A stretch of DNA of 64,000 nt. Source: Ilyonectria destructans (taxonomy: Eukaryota > Ascomycota > Sordariomycetes > Hypocreales > Nectriaceae). Under the pieces are notes generated by a model. The model did no database searches and was not told the DNA's origin. It saw only the letters and a program-made list of their open reading frames with translations. How positions within the stretch are numbered: the stretch's first letter is position 1; each line of letters begins with the position of its first letter. Positions 22,455 to 31,885 of this stretch are shown in pieces. The stretch spans positions 992,001-1,056,000 of the forward strand of contig JAHEWK010000009.1 in assembly GCA_020740775.1 (NCBI GenBank). The letters are read 5' to 3'. Both the position numbers and the translations under genes were made by a program.

Positions 22455-24203
22455 ATGGGGTATTATGGCGTGGTCAGCAAAGGCTGTGAACGCTGTCGCC
22501 GGCGGAAGGTCAAGGCATGTTGCAATAACTTTCATCTTATAAGGCACTAATTCACTGACTACCTGGTGTTGGCAGTGCGACCAGCGGAAACCTGCATGCT
22601 TGAAATGCCAGAAATCGAAGATTCAATGCCCAGGCTACCGGGACCTAGATCAAGTCTTGTTTCGGGACGAGTCTGAACGAATTATTCGGAAAGCTCGCCA
22701 ATTGGACCTGCCACAACCGGCACTGGCCCAAGAGGTCATTGCTACTTCCAACTATCTGCTAAAGAGTGGACTCGCTACTGGTTGCGAGCCCCCTCAAACT
22801 TCTCCCCCACTCGGAATATCATACCCCCCTTCCCAGCCCGTTAATAACCTGGGTGCCAGTTTTTTCTTTACTAAATACACCTTTAACGAAGTCCCCTTCT
22901 GTGGAGATTACCATGACTGGCTCACTCAATCGTACTTTAACGATGGGTCTGTCCTCCAAGCAGCCATCGAGGCGGTTGGCATGGCTGGAATATCCAACGT
23001 GTCCTACGCCCCCAATGTCGCTTCCAGAGCTAAAGAGCAGTACTGCAAGGCTGTAACCGCTGTCAACCTGGCTTTGGGGGATCCAGTCCAAGCGGCTGCG
23101 GATTCGACGCTGATGGCAGTTATTCTGCTGGGGCTATTTGAGGTATCCCGAACCACTTGTTGCCATTGATGCCGATTTTTCTTACATTCATACAGACTGT
23201 CAATTTTGAGACTTTAGATCGCTATGATTACTGGGCCGCCCATGTCAAAGGAGCCACGGCCTTGCTCGCGCTACGGGGCCAGGAGCAGTTTACCCGAAAG
23301 CGTGGAGGGCTTCTCTACATCCTGATCCGTTCTCAAATAGTACGTTCTATTATGAAACCCCCTTGCTCACCCAAGGGCGCGACCTAAATGCGATGTAGAT
23401 TTCGGCCTGCACACAGCAGCACATGCCCGTCCCTCAGGCCCTAGTACAAGCGACTCGGGATTTCCAAGACAGCATCATTCGGCAACAATGGCAACGCAGC
23501 AATGTCGCAAGTCGCGGCTCCGTCTGTCAAATATCTTTCCGAATAGTAAACCTTGGAGCGGTCTTTGCGAACCGCGAGATCACCGATCTAGACGTCATAC
23601 GCGACATGGCACTTGAGATTGATCGTGATCTTGAAGCCTGGCGAGAGGGTGCGCCCTCGGGTTGGGCGTACACCAGAATCGATGCCTCTGAAACCAATCC
23701 TGGTACCTTCTTTGACACACATATCCATGTGTATCCTAGCCTCTGGATTGCAGAGGCTTGGAATAACTGGCGAGCCCTCCGGATAGTGGTGAACAAAATC
23801 ATATATCAATGTGAGACGTGTTCGGATGCGTCCTGCGATGCTCGACAGTCCGTTGCCCTCTCTACTATCCAGGAGTTATCTACCGACATGTGCATCTCTA
23901 TTTCTAGCTTTATGGGCACTCCACGTGAGTTCTTAGGCTCCTCAATTGGCCCCACGCGGCTGATCATGCTTCATAGGTATCCTCTCCCTTATCCGACCAC
24001 TTTTTGTTGTGGCTCTGGAGGAGTTAAATACACGCAGCATTCGTGGCTTTGCCGTGGAGCAATTACGAAGTATTGGCGAGTCGGTAGGAATTCGTCAGGC
24101 TGGTTTGCTAGCTACAACCATTTCGAAAACCCTTGACGAATCTCCAAGAAGTTGTGTCCCTCTGCCCAATCTGTTTACGATTCCGTTGATACCTTTCTTT
24201 TAA
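22455..24203 (+). CDS. Zn2Cys6 transcription factor
   Basis: 507 residues from exons 22455-22514, 22576-23142, 23196-23339, 23399-23924 and 23977-24203. The zinc cluster has ideal spacing: C11, C14, C21, C28, C31, C38, split by intron 1 after VK. Intron 1 begins with GC rather than GT; no GT site keeps the cluster intact. The rest matches the fungal-specific regulators with a C-terminal LLWLW-type/helical region (SLIRPLFVVALEEL). Nuclear. Divergent from the Tmt1-like methyltransferase gene and possibly its regulator. The final ~25 residues are the least certain part. Confidence 0.82.
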
Positions 24204-25252
24204 CTATAGAGAGAAACATGCTACATTCATCTGTGCATTCCTACTCATTTTGGGAAGGGGTAAATATACGGTTTATGTTATTATCAGTGGAGAATACCGG
24301 GAAGAAATTCAGCGCAGGATATTTGTCGCATTGAAAACTGGCATGAAAACTGGAATGTGCCGTGTCACATTCTGGGATCATCGTAAGACGCCTGGGACAG
24401 CTTCCAGACTGGGTATTAGGAACTCGGTCTGGACAACGGTCTTAGACCTCCGGACCTCGGGCCCGGAGGCTGCCGAAGGCCGCCCTCATCTTCATCTATA
24501 AGACCGATCCCTAGCCCTTCATTAGATAAGGAATCAAGAGCTTTCATCATCATTATCCTGATCCTATCAACTGTCTTGTATGCCAAATTGTGGCATTATC
24601 TATATCAAATCTCCCCATCTTCAGATTCCCATTTTACCTTGGTGGGAGTGTACATTTTCTTGGTGGCAAATCACTCACACCATTACGACCGGCAGAATAC
24701 AATCCACCGCGTCGGATGGCGAAAGGGACACCGAGATAGTCCTTGCATAGAATTAATCTGCCAATTCAGCATTCCGCATGCATCCCTTCCCGTTCCGCGT
24801 ACTTTTGCGGGCTGCCAAATGTCTCTGGCTGAAGCAGAAATCGCGTGAGGTCACACGTAACAAGCTCATTGCAATATCCACGTCCTACGCGTGCCAAGAC
24901 ATGTCATCTTATTTTCATGCCACCAGATCCACATCTCCAGGTTCAACAGCAGGAATACGTATTGAAGCCCCACATACCAAACTATTGGGTCATCGACCCA
25001 ACCATTGCGCAGTAGTTCGAGCTATCGATCAATAGCGGGATATCGTTTTCAGTGGCGCTCGCCCTTGTGGCACTAGCTGCGCAGCTACCCGGGAATGCCC
25101 ACGCACATCGTATTTAGCTCAGGGGTTCCGAGACTAAGTCAAGAAGAGATGTACCTATATCCACTGGCATTCCCATGTCCTCGACCTTTAGCCCGTCCAA
25201 CGCAGCATCGATCACGATTGAAGTAAGCGGGGTTTGGAATCACTTCGCAGTT
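24204..25252. other. Intergenic with an inverted-repeat block
   Basis: Apart from the structured block at 24438-24505 I see no gene in this ~1 kb. Confidence 0.45.
24438..24505. repeat. Nested inverted repeat, possibly transposon or LTR debris
   Basis: GGTCTTA at 24438-24444 pairs with TAAGACC at 24499-24505, and inside it CCTCCGG (24447-24453) pairs with CCGGAGG (24463-24469). GC-rich core in AT-richer flanks. It lacks tRNA features. Confidence 0.4.
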
Positions 25253-26269
25253 ATGTCTATTACTCCTCCACTGGAGCCGGATGCCCCGGCCACGACTCAA
25301 AGGCAAATCTTGGTCACTGGCGGCGCTGGGTTCATCGGCTCGCATCTGGTTGATCATCTCCTGGCGGAAGGCGGCTGGCGGGTTGCCGTCGTCGACAACT
25401 TTGACGACTTTTATGACCCCAACATCAAACGCTCAAACCTCGCCGCCCACCGCTTCAACCCAAACTTCAAATTATACGAAATTGACATACGCGAGCGCGA
25501 CGCCCTGCGCGATGTCTTTGCCGAGAACAACTTCACCGCAATTGTGCATCTAGCTTCGCGGGCAGGTGTACGGCTGTCATTGGAGAAGCCGGCAGAGTAC
25601 GTCGAAACCAACCTGGGCGGCACGTTGAACATGCTTGAATGCGCAAAGGAATTCGGCGTGAAGCAATTCGTATTCGGGTCTTCGTCGAGCGTCTACGGCT
25701 TGAATACCAAGGTCCCCTTCTCGGAAGCCGATGACACCCAGAAGCCCATTTCGCCTTATGCGGTATCTAAGACGGCATCCGAACTGATGTGCCACACGTA
25801 TTCTCATCTCTACGACATCCGATGCGTGTGTCTTCGTTTCTTCACCGTCTATGGCGCACGGCAGCGTCCAGACTTGGCGATTCACAAATTCGCAAAGCTG
25901 ATTCACAGCGGGAAGCCGATTCCTGTATTCGGGGACGGTACAACGCGCCGCGATTACACCTACGTGGACGACATCATCCAAGGAGTCCGCGCGGCGGTGG
26001 ACTTTAGGGGATCTGACTACGAGACCTTCAACCTAGGCGAGTCGCAGACGATAGAGCTTCGAGAGTTGATTGAGCTGCTCGAGGAAAGCCTCGGCCGGAA
26101 AGCGCTGATCGATCGGCGCGAGTCACAACCCGGCGACGTGCCAATTACGTTTGCGGACATTTCAAAAGCGAGGGAGTCGTTGGGTTACCACCCCAAAACC
26201 AAGATCGACCATGGGATTCCAAAGTTTGTCCAATGGTTCCTCCATCAAAACCAGTCTGTCAAGAACTAG
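25253..26269 (+). CDS. NAD-dependent sugar-nucleotide epimerase (UDP-glucuronate 4-epimerase-like)
   Basis: Extended short-chain dehydrogenase of 338 residues from the ATG at 25253 (an in-frame ATG at 25175 adds 26 residues with no family match). Seen: NAD-binding TGGAGFIGSHL (22-32), DNFDDFYD after strand 2, Ser143-146, and the catalytic YAVSK (Y169, K173), then FTVYGARQRPD and GDGTTRRDYTYVDD. These residues are typical of bacterial and plant UDP-glucuronate/UDP-galacturonate C4 epimerases. Intronless and GC-rich compared with its surroundings, which suggests acquisition from bacteria (inference). It converges on the glycosyltransferase-like gene with a 230-bp gap, so both may act in one glycan pathway. 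Confidence 0.85.
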   Translation: MSITPPLEPDAPATTQRQILVTGGAGFIGSHLVDHLLAEGGWRVAVVDNFDDFYDPNIKRSNLAAHRFNPNFKLYEIDIRERDALRDVFAENNFTAIVHLASRAGVRLSLEKPAEYVETNLGGTLNMLECAKEFGVKQFVFGSSSSVYGLNTKVPFSEADDTQKPISPYAVSKTASELMCHTYSHLYDIRCVCLRFFTVYGARQRPDLAIHKFAKLIHSGKPIPVFGDGTTRRDYTYVDDIIQGVRAAVDFRGSDYETFNLGESQTIELRELIELLEESLGRKALIDRRESQPGDVPITFADISKARESLGYHPKTKIDHGIPKFVQWFLHQNQSVKN

Positions 26270-26499
26270 AGAAAGGGAATTAGACTTATGAATTGAACAT
26301 AACATGTATATTTAATTACACGGCACATTTTGCCATGGTGCTTACAGGCACAAGGCAACTGGCAGAGTCGAATATTTAGTTGCCAAGGGCTGCTCAACGT
26401 GGTAACTCATGTAACACGCGACTGGAGGTAAACTGCAATCGAATGGGTAGGAAATAAAATTGTGCTCATTACCAATTCACATTATACATGTTCTACAGT

Positions 26500-28125
26500 C
26501 TAAATTGGTCCCTTGCCGTCCCGAAAAACCTCGTCCCACCAGTGCGGCCCCACGTCCGGTTGTTCGTCCGGATATCGACACATAGTGTTAAAGTCGCCCC
26601 CAATCATAGGTTCCACAACCGAGTCGAAGAACACCCGCGGCTTTCTTCGTACGCTGTCCAACGGTGGCGCCCAGTATGTGATCCCGCCATCCTCAGTTTG
26701 CACAGTTGCCAACGGAGTCGGTTCCCTGGGCGTCAGGCTGCGAGCAACAAGCTCTCGCAGGTGCGGAAAGAGCCACGTTTGATCCCACCACAAAACACGT
26801 CGTTGCTTCAGATTGTCGACGTGAGCGTTGTGATGCAGCATCACGGTAACAGATTCGGTAAAAAAGTCAGCGTAGAGGGGCATCTCGCCCCAGTCCGGAT
26901 TCTCCGTCACGTTCGCCAGCGGGTTTTGGGTGGCCTTGATATCATCCGGAAGACCCTTGAGCCGGACAGGAGAAATCTGACGTTCTGCCGAGTGCGCCTC
27001 GATCTCGGCTTGGTTGTTCAGTTTAATAAACACCCCGTCCTGGTGGGCCAGTACGGTAGGGATGGACAGCTCCTGATCATAGTCAAGCCCGATATGGTAC
27101 TCGTAGGTCTGCTCCATCATCGCCATGGCCTCATCACCGGCTGAATTTTGCTTCCTCATCCACTGCCGCCAAACCTCCTGCTCACCCAACATCTCTCCCA
27201 CTAGGCCCTGCTCGCTTCGCACCTTCATGCCCGTGCCGATGTAGGCGTCCATTATGGATTGGGCACGGCGAAACATGCGTCTCATGTCACCTGCCGGGCC
27301 CATGTAGCTACCTCCGTTGATGAACCGAGGTCGAGAGTCGTGGCCGAGGGTTTCGTTCTTGTCAGTCTCTGGGCCGTACAGGTCCGCTCTGAGCGGACTC
27401 TCTGGGAGAAGGTGGCAGCGTAGGTTTTGGCCGGATGAGATGGCTGGGTAGCACGTTTTCTGACATGCTGTGACGATGGTCTGCCGCATCGGCATAGGTG
27501 AGTTGCCGTGCCACTGCTCGCGCAGCCGGGCATTGGCTCTCGCATTGCTCCTATGAAAACGTGCGAGGAGAATATCGGGGGGTAATTGAAACCAGACATC
27601 AGAGCCATCGGACATAAGAACGAGGTCATCCTCGTCGAGCTTTTCGTCAGGGTGGGCATTAGGGTGCAGGGCGGCATCAAGATATTTCACAATCCCAACC
27701 GTCTTAATGAGGCCTTTGCCATTCTTCCATTTCGATACAGAGTGGTAATCCAGGCCCCAGTTGACGATGATGGGGCGTGGGTAGCCAAGAGCAATAGCGG
27801 TTAGGATGAACTTGCAGATATCCGGGCTTGGATCGGTAGCGGACACAATCACGACGAGACGGCGGTTTTTGTCTTCTGGCGGAGCTTGCACGTCTGAGGG
27901 CGGCTGCGTCGGTGGCTCAGATAGCGTCGTATGAGCTGGGTGAATCGGGACGGACTGGCCATCAGGGGCGCCTGTGGAACTCTCAGAGAAGTTGTCGGAG
28001 TATTCCCTGGCATTGAAGAAATAACAGAAGAAAATGAACGATAGCGCAATGAGGCCGAACCAGCTCCGCGGGTGTCTGGAGGGTCCATAGGAGTTCAGTC
28101 CCTCGCGAATGGTCATTTTTCCCAT
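26500..28125 (-). CDS. Type II membrane glycosyltransferase-like protein
   Basis: 541 residues from the ATG at 28125. I prefer this start over the in-frame ATG at 28248 because a TATAAA lies at 28190-28195, between the two. A short cytosolic N-terminus is followed by one membrane segment (about 22-38), a Pro-rich stem and a lumenal domain. That domain has a VVIVSATDPSPDICKF opening, a SDGSDVWFQLPP motif near residue 173 resembling the metal-binding acidic motif of GT-A transferases, and RFINGGSYMGPA, as in PLOD/GT25-like transferases. Two predicted acceptor-site-like NVT and NET sequences are present. Golgi residence is inferred; donor and acceptor are unknown. Single exon. Confidence 0.62.
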   Translation of the reverse strand: MGKMTIREGLNSYGPSRHPRSWFGLIALSFIFFCYFFNAREYSDNFSESSTGAPDGQSVPIHPAHTTLSEPPTQPPSDVQAPPEDKNRRLVVIVSATDPSPDICKFILTAIALGYPRPIIVNWGLDYHSVSKWKNGKGLIKTVGIVKYLDAALHPNAHPDEKLDEDDLVLMSDGSDVWFQLPPDILLARFHRSNARANARLREQWHGNSPMPMRQTIVTACQKTCYPAISSGQNLRCHLLPESPLRADLYGPETDKNETLGHDSRPRFINGGSYMGPAGDMRRMFRRAQSIMDAYIGTGMKVRSEQGLVGEMLGEQEVWRQWMRKQNSAGDEAMAMMEQTYEYHIGLDYDQELSIPTVLAHQDGVFIKLNNQAEIEAHSAERQISPVRLKGLPDDIKATQNPLANVTENPDWGEMPLYADFFTESVTVMLHHNAHVDNLKQRRVLWWDQTWLFPHLRELVARSLTPREPTPLATVQTEDGGITYWAPPLDSVRRKPRVFFDSVVEPMIGGDFNTMCRYPDEQPDVGPHWWDEVFRDGKGPI

Positions 28126-28189
28126 TTCGGAGTCTGCTGGTTCAGACTCGGTTGGCGACAAGCCTGTGTCTCCAAGGGGGTCGCATCCC

Positions 28190-28195
28190 TTTATA
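28190..28195 (-). promoter_or_regulatory. TATA box of the glycosyltransferase-like gene
   Basis: CACATATAAAG on the minus strand, 65 bases upstream of the ATG at 28125; it decides the start. Confidence 0.5.
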
Positions 28196-28912
28196 TGTGC
28201 GTGTTGAACCAGTAAAGCATGGCAGGCGAGAGGTACACCAGATCTCATCAAAATTCAGTGACAGCAAAAGTCTCATAGTTCCGGGACTACCGAGAGCTAC
28301 ATCAGATAGTTTAAAGCCACAGGTTTCTTTGCGTCAATCAGCAGCCAACATCATGTGGGTCAAGGTCCGTAGCCCAACAAGGATTGCAAGTGCTAGCTCG
28401 TGTACTCATTGGTCAGTCTTGGTAGATCAGTACTTCGTAATTTGCCACTATTTTTAAGTCGAGGTACCTTACTCAAGGGCACATCAGTAGTGCGTCTTGC
28501 CCACTTAAGTTAGTACCTACCGCTAGTACGTATGGAGGCTGCGCACATTTGAAGGGACATTGCTATATTAAGAAGAGAGTCTCTACTAATATTGTTTAAA
28601 AAAAAAAAAAGCTAAACTACCAGCTCAAAGACACCACGGCTCAGGGAGGGGCTGGCCATAATTTATGAGGAACTAAAGAGGCTTAAAGAGTGTTTCCATC
28701 CGTGATAACTGAGTGCTTTGATTGAGGTTTTGGGACCCACCACGAATAGCACACACTCCCGAACAGGAGGTTCAGAATACCGGATTTACTTAGGCACATG
28801 TAATTCCCGGATCTGCTAGCAGGCCCTAGGTTTGGTGTTAGGGGAGTTGTCCTACTGGCCTGTATCATCGCAACCGGCCTTGTCCCGTGACAGGAGTCAC
28901 AGTGTCGCAATG

Positions 28913-28957
28913 CCGCTACGGCAGAAGGGAATGATCACTCCTCTTGCCGGTAGTGCA
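28913..28957 (+). repeat. 45-bp direct repeat, copy 1
   Basis: Starts CCGCTACGGCA and ends GCCGGTAGTGCA. Matches 29552-29596 with one mismatch. Confidence 0.85.
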
Positions 28958-28983
28958 ATTGTAGTCCATATCTCCGTCTGACA

Positions 28984-28984
<1 letters not shown>

Positions 28985-29014
<30 letters not shown>
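28985..29014. repeat. Homopolymer of 30 C
   Basis: Uninterrupted run of 30 cytosines. Exact length is likely to be unreliable in any assembly. Confidence 0.95.
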
Positions 29015-29551
29015 AGATTGGCGAGCGTCGAGACCATTGTCGACGGTGCGGGCCACTTGGCTGAGATTGACACCAAGGGACGAATACGCGGGAGCCGCAA
29101 TCGCCAGAGCAAGGTCGAGGGCAATGGAAGGCTGCGGGGGCGCGAGGTTTGGAATGAAGGCACGGATGCCGTTATGGACATCCCCCTTGCGGGAGTTTGT
29201 GAGGTGCTCTGCGGAGAGGGCAGGGAGGATTACGATGAAGCAGACGAGGAATCATAATGAAACATGGTAGCAATTATACGGCATACTAAGCGGAGGCCAC
29301 ACGAAACGCTACAGAGGCACGCAGCGCCCTAGCGTCAGCAGAGATTCAGCTCGAATACTATCCGACAGTTTGAATACCATCTGACCTGGGGGGAATGTTG
29401 CATAATATGCATCTCTTGTATGCATAACTTATCAGCGCCTCCTGTTGGAGTGTGCATTCCACTTTTGGTCTGATGAGTTGGTGTGACGGAATGCGGGTTT
29501 GCCGAATACCTATGGATGCGACAGCAATTCCAGTGGAAGTTACAGGCGATA

Positions 29552-29596
29552 CCGCTACGGCAAAAGGGAATGATCACTCCTCTTGCCGGTAGTGCA
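29552..29596 (+). repeat. 45-bp direct repeat, copy 2
   Basis: Second copy of 28913-28957, 639 bases downstream, with A for G at one place. Confidence 0.85.
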
Positions 29597-29793
29597 CACA
29601 GAATTTGGCGAAGAAAATACCATTGGACCCTCCAGCTAAACAAATGTAGACGCAGGGGGCACTTGCGATCCAAGCCTATGACGCTATGCCGTAGCCTTGG
29701 GTTGCTGTCGCAGGCTTTGCTCGGTGGCCAAGGCATACATATCGTGCGACGTACATATTTTACACCCAAATTCTTATTAAGCCTGTTAAACAT

Positions 29794-31224
29794 CTACCGC
29801 ATTTTCCTATCTTCTTCAAACTCATCTCTAACCATCGCTGCGACCTCACTGTCTGCGATAATCCTCCAACCAGCAATCGCCATGCCCTTTGCGGCTTCGA
29901 CACAAAGCTTATGCGATTCCTCGGTGCCAGCTATGGCAGTGAATCCAGCGGTATGATTAATGCAGCCTTTCTCGGCTTGAACGCCGACGTAGGCTTGAAT
30001 ACCGGGACATTCATAGGTTACATTGCCTATCGGTATCTCATGAGTGATTGATTCCTTCGGAGAATAATCTCTATGTATAGATCGGAAGCTCACCTTGATC
30101 AGTTGACCCTGGCACACCAGGCGAGTTGAAATCACACTTCACCTCAGAGCCCACCTTGGTCATTGCGTCTGCATATAAGCTGCATATGGCCTTGTTGGAC
30201 CGTAGGTCTGCGTACGTGTTTACCCTGTGATGTGTCAGTTGTCTAGGCTTCATGAGGAGTACTTCCCGGCAGTGGCATACATAGTGAACTCCATCTCGCA
30301 ACCAGATTGTAGAGCTGCACCCTCAAAGCACTTCTTAACCCTGGCCAGAAGTTCATCTGCGCCCTTCAGGGTTGGGCACCTGATATAGCAGTCAAGCGAC
30401 GCAGCTCCAGGGATCACATTTGGACGGAGGCCACCCTCAGAGATGATGCAGTGAATTCTGTTGCTTGGATGGACCTGCTGCCGCAGTACACTGATGCCGT
30501 TGTACGCCAGAACAGCGGCATCCAGTGCGTTGACGCCTTCCCATGGTGCAACGGCAGCATGCGCTGTATGGCCCTTGAACTGGATGTTGAACTTGTGATT
30601 GGCCAACGTCGGCATATAGGCATCGCCCGTAAAGCCTTCGCATTCACTCACAGGCCCGGGGTGAACCATCATACAGGCATCGACGTCTTGGTATGCGCCA
30701 GCCTCTATAATGGGGATCTTCCCACCCATACCCTCCTCGGCCGGCGTTCCAACCAGGCGCACACGTCCAGGGATTTTGTGCTCTTTCAGGGCCTGGGCAA
30801 CACCAAGAAACGCCCCAATGGACATCATGGCGATGAGGTTGTGTCCACACGCATGGCCAATGCCAGGTAGAGCATCGTACTCAGCGTTGTAAGCAACAAC
30901 ACGACCTCCCTGTCCGTATTCCGCCATAAATGCGGTTTGGAGACCATACGCGTGCTTAGTGACGTTGAATCCCAATGACTCAAGCATAGAGGTGATGTTG
31001 TCATGAGCCTTGTGCTCTTCATAACCAAGTTCTGGGTTTTGGTGGATCTAGGTGATGCGTGAGTGTGGTTCAGTTCGACACTGGGTCTAGACACTGACCT
31101 TCTGGTTAATGTCCCACAGCAGGGAATTTTTCCCGTCAATCGCTTGCTGGATACTTTCTATGATCAAATCTTGATCATAATGGGTTTCTTGGCCATCCTG
31201 GACCTGTCTCAAAATTTGCGTCAT
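29794..31224 (-). CDS. M20 family amidohydrolase/peptidase (AbgB / Xaa-Arg dipeptidase type)
   Basis: 424 residues; exons 31224-31099, 31047-30263, 30224-30094, 30026-29794, all in phase. Start is the first ATG (MTQILRQVQD); the longer frame begins with GTG. Metal-site motifs: GHACGHN (106-112) with the Cys typical of M20D enzymes, GTPAEE (142-147) giving the catalytic and bridging glutamates, HPG, and GHTAHAA of the dimerisation/lid domain; GSTDQGNV near the C-terminus is the usual last-ligand region. These enzymes cleave N-acyl amino acids, p-aminobenzoyl-glutamate-like amides or basic dipeptides. Cytosolic. Paralogue of the gene at 37545. Its promoter carries TCGG-N5-CCGA at 31434. Confidence 0.87.
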
Positions 31225-31885
31225 TTTGATTGATGGCTCGACGATGAAGTGTGTTTTTTTGGTCGGTACCACGGCGTCGTGGCGTTGTCACTCAATTATG
31301 CAGATCGACTCAATATTCAGATACGGACGCTAGATGTTTTGTAATTGAGGAGAACAAATTTACGATCCAGGGAATCTTCCAGAGATAAAGCCATATTGTC
31401 GCGACAGTTTTACTCGGCATCGGCTGGACCGATTCGGTGGCACCGAACCGGCCGCACCGAACGAACCGGGGTGAGGAATCGGGCACATCATGATTTTATG
31501 CCGTTTTTATCTTTGTAACTAGCCGATTTCAAGATATCAGCTGATTTCTCAATGCTACTTACTATTACTCGGTACATGTCAATCAAATATGGAATTCCAC
31601 TTGTGTTCTTCTACGTAGTACGTACTCAATTGAATCCCTGATTACTGGTAGGGCCTAACCGAGGAGACTACAGAAAACGAAGTATTATAGAGTTGCATAT
31701 ACGTATAGGTGAAAGCGAAAAGTGATAATGACGATATATCTAATTTATAAAGATTTATCATGATCGCTCGCTGTGGTAGCTTGATGAATATAATACAAAG
31801 TATTCTTGTTCTACTGGATCTGGATATGGGTACCTGGTCTTTGCCACCTCAACTCTGAGTTTGCTCTCATGAGTTAATTTCCATA
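31225..31885. other. Intergenic / promoter of the M20 gene
   Basis: Holds the CGG-N5-CCG sites at 31434-31459. Otherwise AT-rich, no gene seen. Confidence 0.5.
31433..31459. promoter_or_regulatory. Candidate zinc-cluster operator: two CGG-N5-CCG sites
   Basis: TTCGGTGGCACCGAA at 31433-31447 is a perfect inverted repeat around three bases; a second CGG-N5-CCG follows at 31449-31459. 210 bases upstream of the M20 start. Confidence 0.55.

Larger units (their letters stand above)
28126..29793. other. Intergenic with poly-C tract and a 45-bp direct repeat
   Basis: No gene recognised in 1.6 kb. A 13-A run lies near 28600. The repeat pair and the poly-C are listed separately. Confidence 0.45.

Noticed and set aside
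24438..24505. Possible tRNA gene
   Set aside because: The outer stem is acceptor-like, but there is no T-loop GGTTC box and no cloverleaf arms of the right size.
28126..28248. Longer N-terminus of the glycosyltransferase-like protein
   Set aside because: A TATA box lies inside this stretch, and the extension would move the membrane anchor away from the N-terminus.
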